Assembly (NCBI GenBank): GCA_019054805.1
Contig: JAHQIY010000005.1
Location: 4,137,501 to 4,201,500, forward strand
Length of the DNA stretch: 64,000 nucleotides
Source of the DNA: Brachionus manjavacas
Taxonomy: Eukaryota > Rotifera > Eurotatoria > Ploima > Brachionidae
Reading direction: 5' to 3'
Below are positions 13,121 through 25,000 of the stretch, piece after piece. The notes beneath the pieces were generated by a model, which was not told the DNA's origin, made no database searches, and saw only the letters and a list, made by a program, of their open reading frames with translations. How positions within the stretch are numbered: the first letter of the stretch is position 1; every line of letters starts with the position of its first letter. The position numbers and the translations under genes were made by a program.

Positions 13121-16100
13121 ATGAATCTCGATGAAACGGTTATGATGATAAGGGCGATATGTTCGTCCGAAAAAGGACCAACTCCATTAAGACAGTTATC
13201 AAGTAAAATCATTTTTTCTCAAATAAAAATGCTAAAACTTTTCTTTTACAGATGATTTCAAAAGCATGACTGGAACAGCTATTCCTTTCAAAATTTTAGG
13301 CTTTAATTCTATGATGGAATTTTTAGAATCTCAGCCTGACAAATTCAAAATTACCACGTAAACTTTTTAATAGTAGAAATTTGTAAAAATAAATAATTAA
13401 CTTTAAAGCGATAAATTTACCAATGAACCAGCAATACAGCCAGTCATTGATTCAGAATTGTCCAGCTTACGTAGTTTGGTTAGTGGACAAAAATCAAATA
13501 AAAAAAAGAAACCTGTAAAAAATAATCGCACTATTTCTCCTAAATACAAACCATTTCAAGGGTATCGCCAATTCTATAATCCAAAACCACTTTATGGTCG
13601 GATGAAGGACAAATCGCCACAGCATTTCCAATCGAATTCATCTGCTCAAACAGCAAAAATTGTTCGTTTTGATCCAAATATTAAATTTAGTGAATTCGAC
13701 TTACCAGGACCATCAAAAATTAGCCAAGATTTAATCGATAGTTTGACCATTTCGAACGCTGCATATTTTCTGAATCAACATCGAGTTTTTGTTACACATG
13801 TGCTTGATTGTGAACATATTTACATGAGACTCGTATCAGAAAATTTTTCCGTAAATAATTTTAAAATTTTAGGTTTAAAAAAATAAATTTTTTGAATAGG
13901 AAAACTATGATAAAATGTTTAAAACTATGAACGAATTTTATATTAAATCAAGAAAAATGCCAACTAGTTTTCTGGTTAAGGATCATATCTGCATTGCATT
14001 TAATGGTCTAAAATATTTAAGGGTACAAATAAAAAATGTCGATGGAGATCAAGTAATTTTAATTTGTTAAAATTATCAAATTTTAAAATAATTGAAAATT
14101 GAAAAAGACCGAGTGCTATCATTTGGATGAGGGAAAAACCAAAATTTATTCAATCAATCATCTATATGAAATTGATGAACAATTTTTGACTGTCAAGTTC
14201 CAAGCAATTAAGGCCAAAATGGAAAAATTTGACATTTTCTGTCAAAATCTTTATCTTCAAGAACAAATTGAAAAAGAAATCTTCAACAAAAATCTTATAG
14301 CCAGAAAAACTCAGAGGTAACAAAAAAAAATTAAACAAAAATTATCTCATTATTTAATAATTCAATTATTTTTGAAGTAATCCCCTTAAAATAAGTTTAT
14401 TTAATTCTGATGATAAATGTATAAACGATCAACTGATACAAAATTTCAACATTTTTATTAAGTACAAACCTATTCAGGTGAGGAAAATTTATTGTTTTAC
14501 TAATTCTGAATAAATTTTTTTTCGATAGGATCTATTTATTGAAACAACTATAACATATATTGATCTTGAATCCAAGTTGATTTACCTAGAAAATCCGGAA
14601 AATCAATTTTTCACTCTTTATTCGCATCAATTGAATAATTTTTTTGACGATGAAAATAATAAAACGAGGCTAAGATGTCTTAACCAAGAGGCCAAATTAC
14701 GGATTTGTAATGATTGTTTTAATGGTGATGAAATTTTTTGTGCCAGATATTCTGTCGATTCCAACTGGTATCGAGTTAAGTACATACGCAAGAAAAAGCA
14801 GACTAATGAAGTAAAGTTACACAAATGATCTTTGTTGCATTATTTTTTTAATTTAAATACAGTTTTTCGTTCTTTTTGTGGACTTTGGCAATAAAGATTT
14901 TGTTGGATTGGACGAATTGTGCATTTTACCTGAACAGTTTACTTTATTCAAAAATCTTCCATTCCAGGTAAAAATTGCATTCAATGAAATTTTTAATTAA
15001 AATTTATTATTAATTAAGTGCTTTCCGTGCACTTTGCTTAGCACTGCTTCAAAATATGATTATTTCAAAAATTTATGGTTTGACAATGTAAAGTGTAAAT
15101 TCAAAATTATACATATGAATCCTACTGGAATACCTACAATTGAATTTATCAACACTATTAATGAGGAGACACAAATGGTTAATACATTATCGCAAATTGA
15201 AAATCAAATAGTAGAAGATTTTATTAGAATCGATTTAAATAATAACAATCAAGAAGAAAGTAACGTTGAAGACCAAAGTGCAGATGATAATGTCGTAACC
15301 ATTAATAAGTTTGACTTCAAAGAGGCTAATATGCCTAGTAAAGCTTTAATTTACTTTAAATATGTAAATAATCCATTTGATTTTGTTGTAAGTAATATTA
15401 AATTAAATTTTTTATTTTTAATATTTGAAATCCTTTATATTGAATCTTTTTTCGAAACAAAATTTTAGTTAAATTTCGTTTTGAATTTTTTTGAGAAAAT
15501 TTAAATGCTCAATTAATTTTAGCGAGTTTAATTGTAAAATTGTAATTTAATGTCAAAATGTTCTTGACCATAAAAGGTAAATTGGAACTATTCAAGAATT
15601 TTACTTTTACTCATATTCAAAATTTGGAAAAAATTTAATTTTTTAAAGTATTTTCGAAATTAAAATGAAAAAAAATATATTAAAAAGTATTTTTTTCAAA
15701 TAAAAAATAAGCATTTGGTCAAAAATTCACCACAAACTCAATTTCTGACGAACACACGATTTTAAAACACACTACTAGGGAAATACATAATGTAAATGTT
15801 AAGTTGAAAAAAAAGAGATTAAAATTTTTTTTCCGCTAAGAGTTTGTTGAAAATTTAAATGGAATTAGAAGTTTATAAATAAAGAGTTACAGTGCCGAAA
15901 ATTAACTTGTCACATCATATCATCTAATATCATTTTTTTAAACTTTTCTTATAACAGCCGATATCAGCTTTTATCATTTGATATCAGATAATATCAAGTG
16001 AATTAAAATTTGAATTTCTAAATGTAAAAATTTACTACTACTACTACTACTTTTGCAGTGATATTATTGTTTTAAAATTCTCAATCTGAAAAAAAGCACC

Positions 16101-18165
16101 TTTCTAGCACCTCAAATGGTTTTTGAAAGTAAAAACTTAATTTCACTCTTTTTTAAATTTTGACTCTTAATTATTTGCAGGAGTTTTCCAAAGTAAGATT
16201 CGCTAAATGCTTGCCTATAATTATGCATTCAGGACTGCATATCAAATTAGCAAGTATTAAAATAAAACATTTAAAATAACAATATCAAAATAACCAAAAA
16301 AAAAATAACAAGTGTCAAAACAACTAATTGAAAATAGCGTGCATCAAAATAACATCACTTTTACATGTTGTTCAAAATAACAAATAAATTAAAATCTAAT
16401 CAAAATAACATAATACTAATTAAAAATTACGAATGGAGAGTTTGACTCAATCTATTAATTCTTTAACACTTAATAAGCCTGTTAAAGCTTTTATTACATT
16501 ATCACAGAAAAAAGGAAAACTTTTTTTTTAATGACAGGAAAAAGAGCTCGAGCTCAAGCCACTTAAAATTATTATAAACTATTGAAAAGGAAAACAAATA
16601 ATTCTTTTTTTCTTTTTTTAATTTTGTAAAATTCTTATATTAAAATATTAAAAATTTTTTTTTGTATTAAATAAATGAAGTATTAATCAGTCGATTACGA
16701 TAAGGGCGCAAGCCTGTTTATTAACATGATTTGCTGAAAAAAAAAATGATTTGCTGATTCTATTGATTTAACTATTTACTTTTTTTATGTCATTTTAATA
16801 AAGATATTTTGATATTCGTTATTTTGATTAAGTCATTTTGACACTTGTCATTTTAATGTAATGTTTTTTTAATCTTGTTTTTTTGAAACAGTGTCAATTT
16901 GATACATTTATTTTAATAACTGGTATTTTGATAATTTACCGCATTCAGATTGTGCGTGTATGTTTAGCTAGGAGGTAATAATGTGTGTTGATCAGTAAGT
17001 TTACTAAACAAATTAAATTTTAATGTTTTTTTAACGAAAAACTCTTAGCGTGTGTTATTAAGTTGTGTGCTCTTTAGAAATTCAGTGTACGATTCAAGTA
17101 TAAGGAGGTCCAATTTTTTTAAAGCAAATCTACAATTACAAATTTACAACCGAAAAATTTAATTTAAGTAAGCTTTAAAAAATCTTGAAATTTATATAAA
17201 AGTATTTAAAATTTCAAGTCAATGGCTTTACTTGACTTAAAACTAGTGACATTAGAACAACTCTGATAGCATTGCATGTATCTTTCAAGATATTTTTATT
17301 ATCATATTATTTGTTATTTTTTCCAATCGAAAATTAATGATTAAGTTATTATCAAAATATACAATAAACAGTTATTTATAAATTCATAAAAATTATCAAA
17401 ATTTTAATTGAACTTTTTCTTAAACAATTGTTCACTTTTTTAGATTGCAAAATTTATACCTTTTTCTGACTTCTTATTCAATAAAATTCAAATCTTAAAA
17501 ATTGTTATTTACATTTTTTTCAATTTTAAATAATTTTAAATAATTTAATTTTAGATTAATCTTGTTTGTCTTTCCGAGTTTTTGGAAACATTAAATGAAA
17601 ATATGAAAAATTTTTATAAAAAAAAAGTTATTTTTCACAAATTTTTCAAATTATCGTAGTAATAATTTTTATTACTAGTCAGAAAAATATCAAGTTGATT
17701 CACTTAAGAAAAATTGCATCTACATTTACCAAAATGAGGATTTTGACTGCTTTAGAGTTCAATTTTGTGGCAAGATACACAATTATGTAATTTTTTTCTT
17801 TTTTTAAAAGATAAGCAATATTTTATTTAATTTTAAAAAAGGCTAAAGTTTATTTTATCGACGATGGATATTACGATGCAGTTAAGATAAAAAACTTGCT
17901 TTGTATCACCAAAAAGTTTAGTGAACTTCAATCCATGGCAATCAAAGCTAAATTAGCAAATATTGAGTGCAATCAAGGCAATGTATGGTCTAAGGAGGCT
18001 AAAAATTACTTTTATCAACTAGCTGATAAAGGCAGAGTTTTTGAATCGTCAATTGTAAATTTTGATTCTGAAGAAAATTCTTTTGAAGTTGAAATAACTG
18101 AAAGCTCAATTGGTTCACTGAATAAAGCAATGGTGCAGGCTAAACATGCCTTCCCAAAAAATTAA
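13121..18165 (+). CDS. TDRD7-like: LOTUS and multi-Tudor domain protein, TDRD7/TDRD5-like (759 aa)
   Basis: Eleven exons: 13121-13202, 13252-13357, 13409-13850, 13900-14052, 14108-14316, 14378-14477, 14529-14810, 14863-14967, 15019-15387, 17679-17786 and 17842-18165. Phase closes to 759 codons plus TAA. Residues 1 to about 75 form an OST-HTH/LOTUS domain (MMIRAICSSEKGPTPLRQL, then GFNSMMEFLES). Three Tudor units follow a Lys-rich linker. Their marks include VFVTHVLDCEHIYMRLV and DEGKTKIYSINHLYEI (first), GDEIFCARYSVDSNWYRVKY with VLFVDFGNKDFV (second), and AKVYFIDDGYYDAVKIKNL (third). In animals such proteins bind dimethyl-arginine on Piwi/Vasa partners in germ granules and support transposon silencing. 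One LOTUS plus three Tudors is closer to TDRD7/tapas than to TDRD5. The acceptor at 14107 is weak; GAG|TGC at 14113 is an in-frame alternative. One intron (15388-17678) is 2.3 kb, against about 50 nt for the others. Confidence 0.88.
15388..17678 (+). other. Oversized intron of the LOTUS-Tudor gene, with inserted repeats
   Basis: This 2.29-kb intron lies inside the third Tudor unit and is flanked in phase by coding exons. It contains a cluster of ATATCA words (15905-16000), a TAC/CTA microsatellite (about 16031-16050) and a fold-back element (about 16240-16935). A possible 12-nt in-phase microexon (GAGTTTTCCAAA, about 16191-16202, bounded by CAG and GTAAG) was noticed, but protein similarity cannot confirm it. 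Confidence 0.6.
16240..16935. mobile_element. Fold-back (inverted-repeat) element in an intron
   Basis: The left arm (about 16240-16440) contains repeated TCAAAATAAC words. The right arm (about 16780-16935) contains the reverse complements. Examples are ACAAGTGTCAAAA at 16308-16320 against TTTTGACACTTGT at 16837-16849, and an outer TATTAAAATAAA against TTTATTTTAATA. There is no transposase-like ORF. This is a non-autonomous fold-back or MITE-like insertion; superfamily unknown. Confidence 0.6.
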
Positions 18166-18365
18166 ATTTTGAATAATTTAATTTCATTTTTTTTTAATCT
18201 CGGTTGTTTTTCACCAATTTTTTTTAAGAATGATTTGAAATTTAAATATTTTGCATTTTCTTAGACCATTTATTAAAAATATTATTTTTTTTGTTAATTA
18301 AAAAATAAACTTGATAGCAAAATTTAAAGATTTACATTTATTCTACTATATTCTATGTTTAGGTT

Positions 18366-20085
18366 CTAAGATGTTGGTGGAGGCGGGAATGGAAAAGACA
18401 TTGTTGGAATTAGAGGAAATGATGGGAAAAAAACGCCAGGCGGCGGTATTGGTGGAGGAGGAAATGGAAAGTTGAATGGAAATTGTGGTTCTCTTTGAGT
18501 TTCAGTTTTCTCTCGATCATCTTCATTGTCTTGAATTTTCTGAATTTTGATTTTTGATTTTTTCTTTTTCTTTTTGCCCGACACATAAGACTCTGGTGGG
18601 GCAAACATTTTATTTCTTTCTTTACGTAGCTTTTCAACATGTCTGGTCCACATTTTTTCCTCTATTAAGAAAATTTGATTAAAATTATTTTCTCTAATAG
18701 TTAAAAGGTTACTCAATTTGGGTTTGTCCCATTCTCGTTCCAAAATAGGTCTTTGAATGCTAGATTTATTAAATTCAATATTTTCTAAATCTTCCTTTGA
18801 TTCATTTTTTGAATCTATTAAATTGGGGTCTTCTAATAATTTTTCTAGCTCAGATATTTCTTTTTCTATTTCTTCATTCTCTTTTTCAAATTCTAAACAA
18901 AATTCTATTTTTTTTTAACTAAAATATTAGTTTCACTAATTTTTTTAATCTACCTTTAATTTGCTCTAAAGAATAACCAAATTTAAGAAGTCTTTTTTGT
19001 TTAACTTTAGACAATCTATCAACAAGAATTTTTTCACGTTTAAGTTTATGAATTTCATTGAAAACTCGTCTTGTTTTGCTCTGAAAAATTAAAATTAGTC
19101 TAATAATAATTTCAAATTTTACAGATTCGAACTTCTTTTTCAATTTTTTTAAAAAACTCCATTTGAATTTTCCTTTTATCTTCTTCTCGAGAAAATTGAT
19201 AATTTCCGACTCCCATATTTCTAATTTCTAATTGAATAATTTAAAAAAATAAAATTGTACTTCTCAAAATTAATCAAGTGAATAACCATTATAACGAATG
19301 TCTTGATAATGAATGGTTTCTTTTTCTAAGTTTTGCATTAATTCTGTTTCCCATTTCTCTTTTAGCATTTTATTATACTCATCTTCATTGAAATTTTGTT
19401 TGAATTTTAATCTTAAATATTGAATAAGACAATTTTTTATTCCAAAGGCTGATTTTTTTATTCTACTGTTCAGCTGCTGTTTCATTATCCTGTGTTTCCT
19501 CCATTACTTTTTGGTCAAAATTTACTAAAAATATTTCTTCGTCTCCCTCATCTAAATAATTATCATTAACAAACAATTTTATCATTAACAATCATTATCC
19601 AACTATTCACCTGTCATTTTTTTACCACTAACCACTTCTTCATAATACTTGGCTTTTGATTCAAGCATTTTTCTAATACAAAATCAGATTTGACTAGATA
19701 AAATATTATTTTAAAAAAATTACCTTGATTTTTCTAAAATTTTTTCATCACTATTTTCTTCATTTTGTTTCTCGTCATCTTTTGAAGTCGAAGGTTGAAC
19801 CTTAACTTCTTTCTTTTTGCCCCATTTTGACTGAGTCTGGTTAAAAATGAATTGAAAAATTAAATTCAATCGAAAATTTTAGAAAACCTTATTTGTTTCA
19901 TAGACATCTTTAATTTCTAACACTGATTGTTTTTTTTGTTTAAATTCTTCCTGTTTGTTTAAGAGTTCAGCTTTTAAACTCACAATCTTTTATAATTTAA
20001 ATAAAAAATAATTTTAATTATGATTTATTTAAGGTATAATTACCGATGAAAGATCCAACTTTAATTTTTTTGGTTCATTTGACAT
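18366..20085 (-). CDS. CCDC174: CCDC174 homologue (coiled-coil domain protein 174)
   Basis: Exons by phase: 20085-20044, 19986-19888, 19836-19724, 19672-19611, 19551 to about 19508, about 19476-19287, 19227-19133, 19080-18954 and 18904-18366. Similarity to vertebrate CCDC174 runs along the chain: LKAELLNKQEEFKQKK near the start, then the EIFLVNFDQK block, IHYQDIRYNEIRNMGVGNYQ, a Lys/Arg-rich coiled coil, REWDKPK, and KERNKMFAPPESYVSGKK. CCDC174 is a nuclear protein that associates with the exon-junction complex in vertebrates. The C-terminus here is a Pro/Phe-rich tail. The frame changes between NFDQK and the following SRIKKSAFG segment, so either a 31/34-nt intron (from 19507) or a frameshift must be accepted. 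The 3' end is 200 nt from the convergent Tudor gene. Confidence 0.85.
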
Positions 20086-20400
20086 TTTAATTTTTTTAAA
20101 TTATTTTGGTTCGGTTTTGAGCATAAAAAGTTTAGAAAATTTAAAATAAATTTCAAAAAAAACTTAACTTAAATTTTTTTCTTGGAATTATGTCATTATT
20201 TTTCTGTGTTAGAAGGTAAAAGAAAATTAAATGGAGATAAAAAGTCTAAATTTTAAACTAACTATAATTTTAACTTCAAATTTAAGGATTAAGATGCAGG
20301 AAAATTTACTTTTTTTAACTTTTTTTACATTTTATTTTTGCTAATTTACTTTATTTTGATTTTTTATTTTATTTTATTTATTTATAATTTATTCTGTAAC
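20086..20400. other. Short AT-rich spacer upstream of CCDC174
   Basis: There are only A/T-rich runs. It presumably holds the CCDC174 promoter. Nothing else was recognised. Confidence 0.5.
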
Positions 20401-21510
20401 TCAGTGTAAAAATCTAGAAATTTCCGCCATGAGCTTAATTTAAATTATGGTGTGAAGAAAATTATCCATGGAAAAGACCCGAAATTTTCAAACGTAACAG
20501 TTAATCTCGGACTAAGGCTAAACCAAAATGCTAAATTTATAAAACAAAGAACAACTCGTCTGCTCAACATAATCAAATCAATAAGTGGTAAAAACTGGGG
20601 AGCTTCCAGTAGAACAAAAATGACTAAATTTGAAGAATTAATCAGACGGTAATAGAATACGTCCCATTTTCAACTCTATCGATGTCCAGAAAATCTTGGA
20701 AACAATCTAAAGAAAGGCTATTAGATATGCTTTTAACCGACCAAGAGACGAGCCGGTAGATTTACTATGCATTCTAGTTGAAATTGACCCTGTGGTTAAA
20801 AGATCTTGCTTTCTGACTGATAAATACCTGTCTAAAGCCATCAGAACAAACAACTTTATTAGAAATGAGCTAAAAACATATAATCTTGCACAGGATATAC
20901 AGTATGGTACACTGTTTAAAGCAATAGTTAGAAAAACTATTTTTGGCAAAATCAAAAAAAATAAAATAATGAGTTGTATTAAATTTATTGAAAACGATGG
21001 CAATATATGTCTCTTTGTTGAACTTGAGGAATACCTTCAAGATGAAATAGAAAGATTTATTGACCTGCCTAGTTTTTTTACAGAATTTCCAAAAAAAGCC
21101 TGGACAATAGGACTTGATCAAGTTGCGAGCGTTGACCAACCACGTAATATGTCAAAAAGATCGCAAAAATACGATGCTCAAAATTTCTGAAAAACTATTA
21201 TTTTACTTGACAACTTTTTTTAAATTTTCTTTTTAAATCACATTGATAAAAATAGGGGGACCAGTTTCGACTGGGTGATAATTGCGGTGTAGATGAACAA
21301 CTCGATGCAGTAGCATCTGTGTCAGATCAGAGCCGTTGCTCAAAAAAGGTACTTGAAAAGGAGATGAGCGCCTCCCCATTATCCACTAGGATAGAATAGG
21401 GACAATTATTATATCTTCTTTTCATAAAATTTAATAAAAACCCTCTCTACTTTCTGAGAAATAAAGATTTTTCGCAGGAGCTTCTATTATTTTATTATTT
21501 TTTTGCATTA
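20400..21510 (+). mobile_element. Broken 3' fragment of a non-LTR (LINE) retrotransposon
   Basis: Two adjacent open stretches match the C-terminal end of Jockey/CR1-type ORF2 proteins: 20452-20652 (containing LNIIKSISGKNWGASS, just after the reverse-transcriptase core) and about 20700-21190 (with RKAIRYAFKRPRDEPVD and RSCFLTDKYLSKAIR). They are interrupted by stops and frame changes near 20650-20720. A non-coding tail follows, rich in G/C relative to its surroundings (about 21250-21400), ending in a TTATT-type run near 21480-21505. The 5' part is missing, as usual for 5'-truncated LINE insertions. The clade cannot be fixed from this piece. Confidence 0.75.
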
Positions 21511-22020
21511 AACAACAATTATACTTAATTTATAACACCAAAAGAAAATTTTTTAACGATTATTCTACCAAGTCATTGAAAAATAGTTGTGGTTTTTGGA
21601 ATAAGTTTAAAATTTTGATTTAAAATTTAAGAACTTCAGAATTTAAAAAAAGGATAAGATAATAAGGCAGAGGAATAAAATTTTTAGAATAATAAATCTT
21701 TAAAAATACAATTGATTAGGGATTTAATGGCATTATTTTAAGAGATAATTTTAATTATTTTGAAATTATAATTAGAGATCTTTTTTATTTTCATATGAGA
21801 TCATTAATTCCTGATGATCAAGTAATTATTTATTGAGCTCAATTGAATAGGTCCCTCGATAAAATTACTTTTTTAGAATAGTTTATTTATCAATTTGCAT
21901 TTAACCCTAAAAGCTAGATAAAAAAAAAAGTAAGCAAAAAAAAAATGTAACTAATTTTTAACAAATCTAAACATACTACTTTTTAGATTTTTATTTAAGG
22001 CAATTTCGATTTTGATTTTT
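21511..22020. other. AT-rich 3' flank of the giant TPR gene
   Basis: About 0.5 kb with no ORF. On the minus strand, AATAAA-like words (TTTATT near 21883 on the plus strand) could serve as the polyadenylation signal of the TPR-TIR gene. Confidence 0.4.
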
Positions 22021-25000
22021 TTAATCGGAAAAGATAAAATCAATTATTAAAATAATTAAATGAGCCAATGATGGATTATTGAAAAGTGATTCTTCGTCAA
22101 ATTTTCCCAATGTAGTCATATCGAAAAATTCTAGACCATCTTCTTTCAAAATAATTGCATTAATATTTTTAAAATACTTTAGCGAAAACTCAGCTCTTTT
22201 TTCACTCTTAAGCTCATTAATGTAAATTGTCGGATATTGAAGCACAATTGGAAAAATTTCTAAATTATTGTCAACAGCTTGTCTAGTCTCAAATTGTCCG
22301 ATTTCGGAGGCATCGTAGTCAGGCGTCAAAAAGTTTACAAATATATCCGACTTTTCCAAAGCTGTCAGATCCTCTTGCTTATCGTTCAGAGCAACAGAAA
22401 AATTCTCTTTACTTAAATAACATTTTAAACCAAATTTAGTCAAAAAGTTATAAATTGCAAAAACTTTTTCTTTTGAACCAACATTAAAAGACAAATAAAT
22501 CCGATTAGCCTCAATGTCTTTCATCAGACCTTTATCAATCATTTCTCTTAGTATGGGTAACCATTTGTGTCGTTCATCCTCTAATCCGAAAACTAATTGC
22601 GCATGGAATATGGCTAGATTTCTCATATCTAAATATGTTTTAGGTTCCTCGCTATTTTCCTCACTCCTTGTGAGAATTTGGACACATTCAATGGATTTTT
22701 TGTACGCTAAGATGTGACCACGATTGAGCGATATTTGCTTCAAAAAATCGGCCAAGGCTTTTTCAAAATCTGTCTGTGACATGTAAATAAGGCCTCTTTG
22801 GTAATAAACACTTGATATTTTTTTAGCCACAGCTTCGGGAACCTCAGTAAAACCATCAATAATGTGGGAAAATTGCTCCAGCGCTTTGTCCAACATGTCC
22901 ATTGCCTTGTAGCACAATCCCAAATAGAATTTTAGCAAAACATTTTGAGGCCGGATCTTTTCCAAGATTTCTAGACAGTCAGCATATTTTTCCAAATAGA
23001 AATAGCAAATTCCAATTTTAAAGCTGTACTTTGGGTGGTTCTCGAAATCGGACTCGAAATATTCATTAAAATGCTCGAGACTTTTTTCAGCATCTGATTT
23101 AGAATTGGACAAAATTGTCAAATCAAAATAAATATTTCCCAACAAAAGACTCAATTGTTTTTCATTTTCTTTAAAACAATCCGAAGTCATAATTTCACCT
23201 CGGATTGTCTCAATAATTGATCGAAATTTATTCTCATAAGTTTTCTTCAAGTCTTCTCTGAGCTCATTAATTTTTTGTCTCAAAGTGTAAAAATCGGCAT
23301 GTGCTTGGTAAAATTTGCTCAAAATCAGACATTTTTTGTTGCTTGAACCAGATGATGCAAATTTATCCAGCAAATTGCTTGCTTGGTCATATTTTTTCAG
23401 TGAATACAGAACAACACCATTAATAAAATAAACTTCTTTAGTGCTACTAAATGCACCCTTGGAAACAAACTTGTAGTCAATAAATTTATAAACTTGACCA
23501 TTTGGCGTATTTACGATTTTGTTCTCAGAAAATTGGACTTGGTCACTCGAAATTTCTTTCGAGACACCTGTCCACAATTTAATAAGACTCTTGTAGAATT
23601 GGTACATGTTATCTTTGACTAAGCACAGATACTCAATTTGTTCAATTTGAGCAGATAGCTTTTCCAGATCGTTGAAGTTGAGCCAAAATAGACTGGAGAT
23701 TATATAGGCCTGGTAGTCGCTAATATAATCAGACAAAGCGTAATTTGGCATATTCATCACAACTAAAGGATATGTTTTTAAAATGTGGTCATAATTTTCC
23801 AGTCTATAGTAGATTGATAATAGGCAAAGAATTGATTTTTCGTAAAAGCGACTATTGCTGTGTACTTTTTTCAAATTTTCCAAAGCTGTCTCATCCTTGT
23901 CCAAATTCATGTAGCTGACACCCATCATGAAAAAGTATTCGGATAAATTGTTGTCTGCTGACGAGTAGGAAAACGCTTGAGAAGCATCCTGAACTTTTAA
24001 AAGCTGCATTATACACGATTTGTATTCCTCTCTTTTAAAGTGATAAATGGCTATGTCAAAATTTACATTGTCCAAGTTTATGTTTTCACTGACACTACTT
24101 GTCAAGCTATTCTCCAATTTATTAACAAACTTGGTCATGTAACTCTGAATTCCTGCTCTCTCTTGTGGCTCGTCATTATCTAATAAATAAAGTTCAGTTT
24201 TGAACATGTAATAGTAGGCTTCTTGTAGGTGTTCTTTTGCCTGGGGATAAGAGTCCTCATTGCAATTGATCATAAATTTAGACAAGTCTCCTTTTGCATT
24301 ATTGCTACTTAGATATAAAATCTTGGCCTTGTAAAAAAGAATTTCGTAATTTGAACCGAAAAGTGAAGCAGCTTCTTTGGCAACATTAATCGAATTTTCC
24401 AAAGATTTTTCATTCTTAAACTTTATCACACTTAGATCAATTTTGAGCTTTTTTAGCATGACAAATTCTTTGAGTCTGGGCGACGAGTTTTGTCTAAGTC
24501 GCTCGAACAATTCATTGAATTTGATGTAATCGGGACTGAGCATGTCGGTAGCTGGATTGGAGAGAATTTTTTTCGCATAACATTTTACCAACAGATAATC
24601 AGCTTCTTCCGAATTTTGAGGGTCATTTTTGAATTTAGAGGCGAGAATTTTTTCAAAAAAGTAAATTGATTTTTCCAATAGAGCCACTTGATTAAGCCTG
24701 TAATAGAAGAGTCCCTGAAGCATCAAGGACTCTGCGTAATATTCTGAAGTAAACTTTATTTTTTTGAATTTGTCTGTCAACGCCTCGAATTCCGATTTAA
24801 GACTCGTTATTTCTTCCTGATCAGTGACTTGTTTCAAATTTTCATAAATAGCCTTGCCGTAAAAATAGACCAAATTTTCTTTTTGATTTTGGTTGAAAAA
24901 ATTTGCTGACTGGTCGAGTTCATCGACTATTTCGGCATATTTTAGTCGAATTTTTTGATATTCCAAGCTCTTTGAAAAGACCATATTGAATGCACTTAGC

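Noticed and set aside
16026-16050. TAC/CTA repeats as a CRISPR-like array
   Set aside because: A simple microsatellite with no spacers, in a eukaryotic intron.
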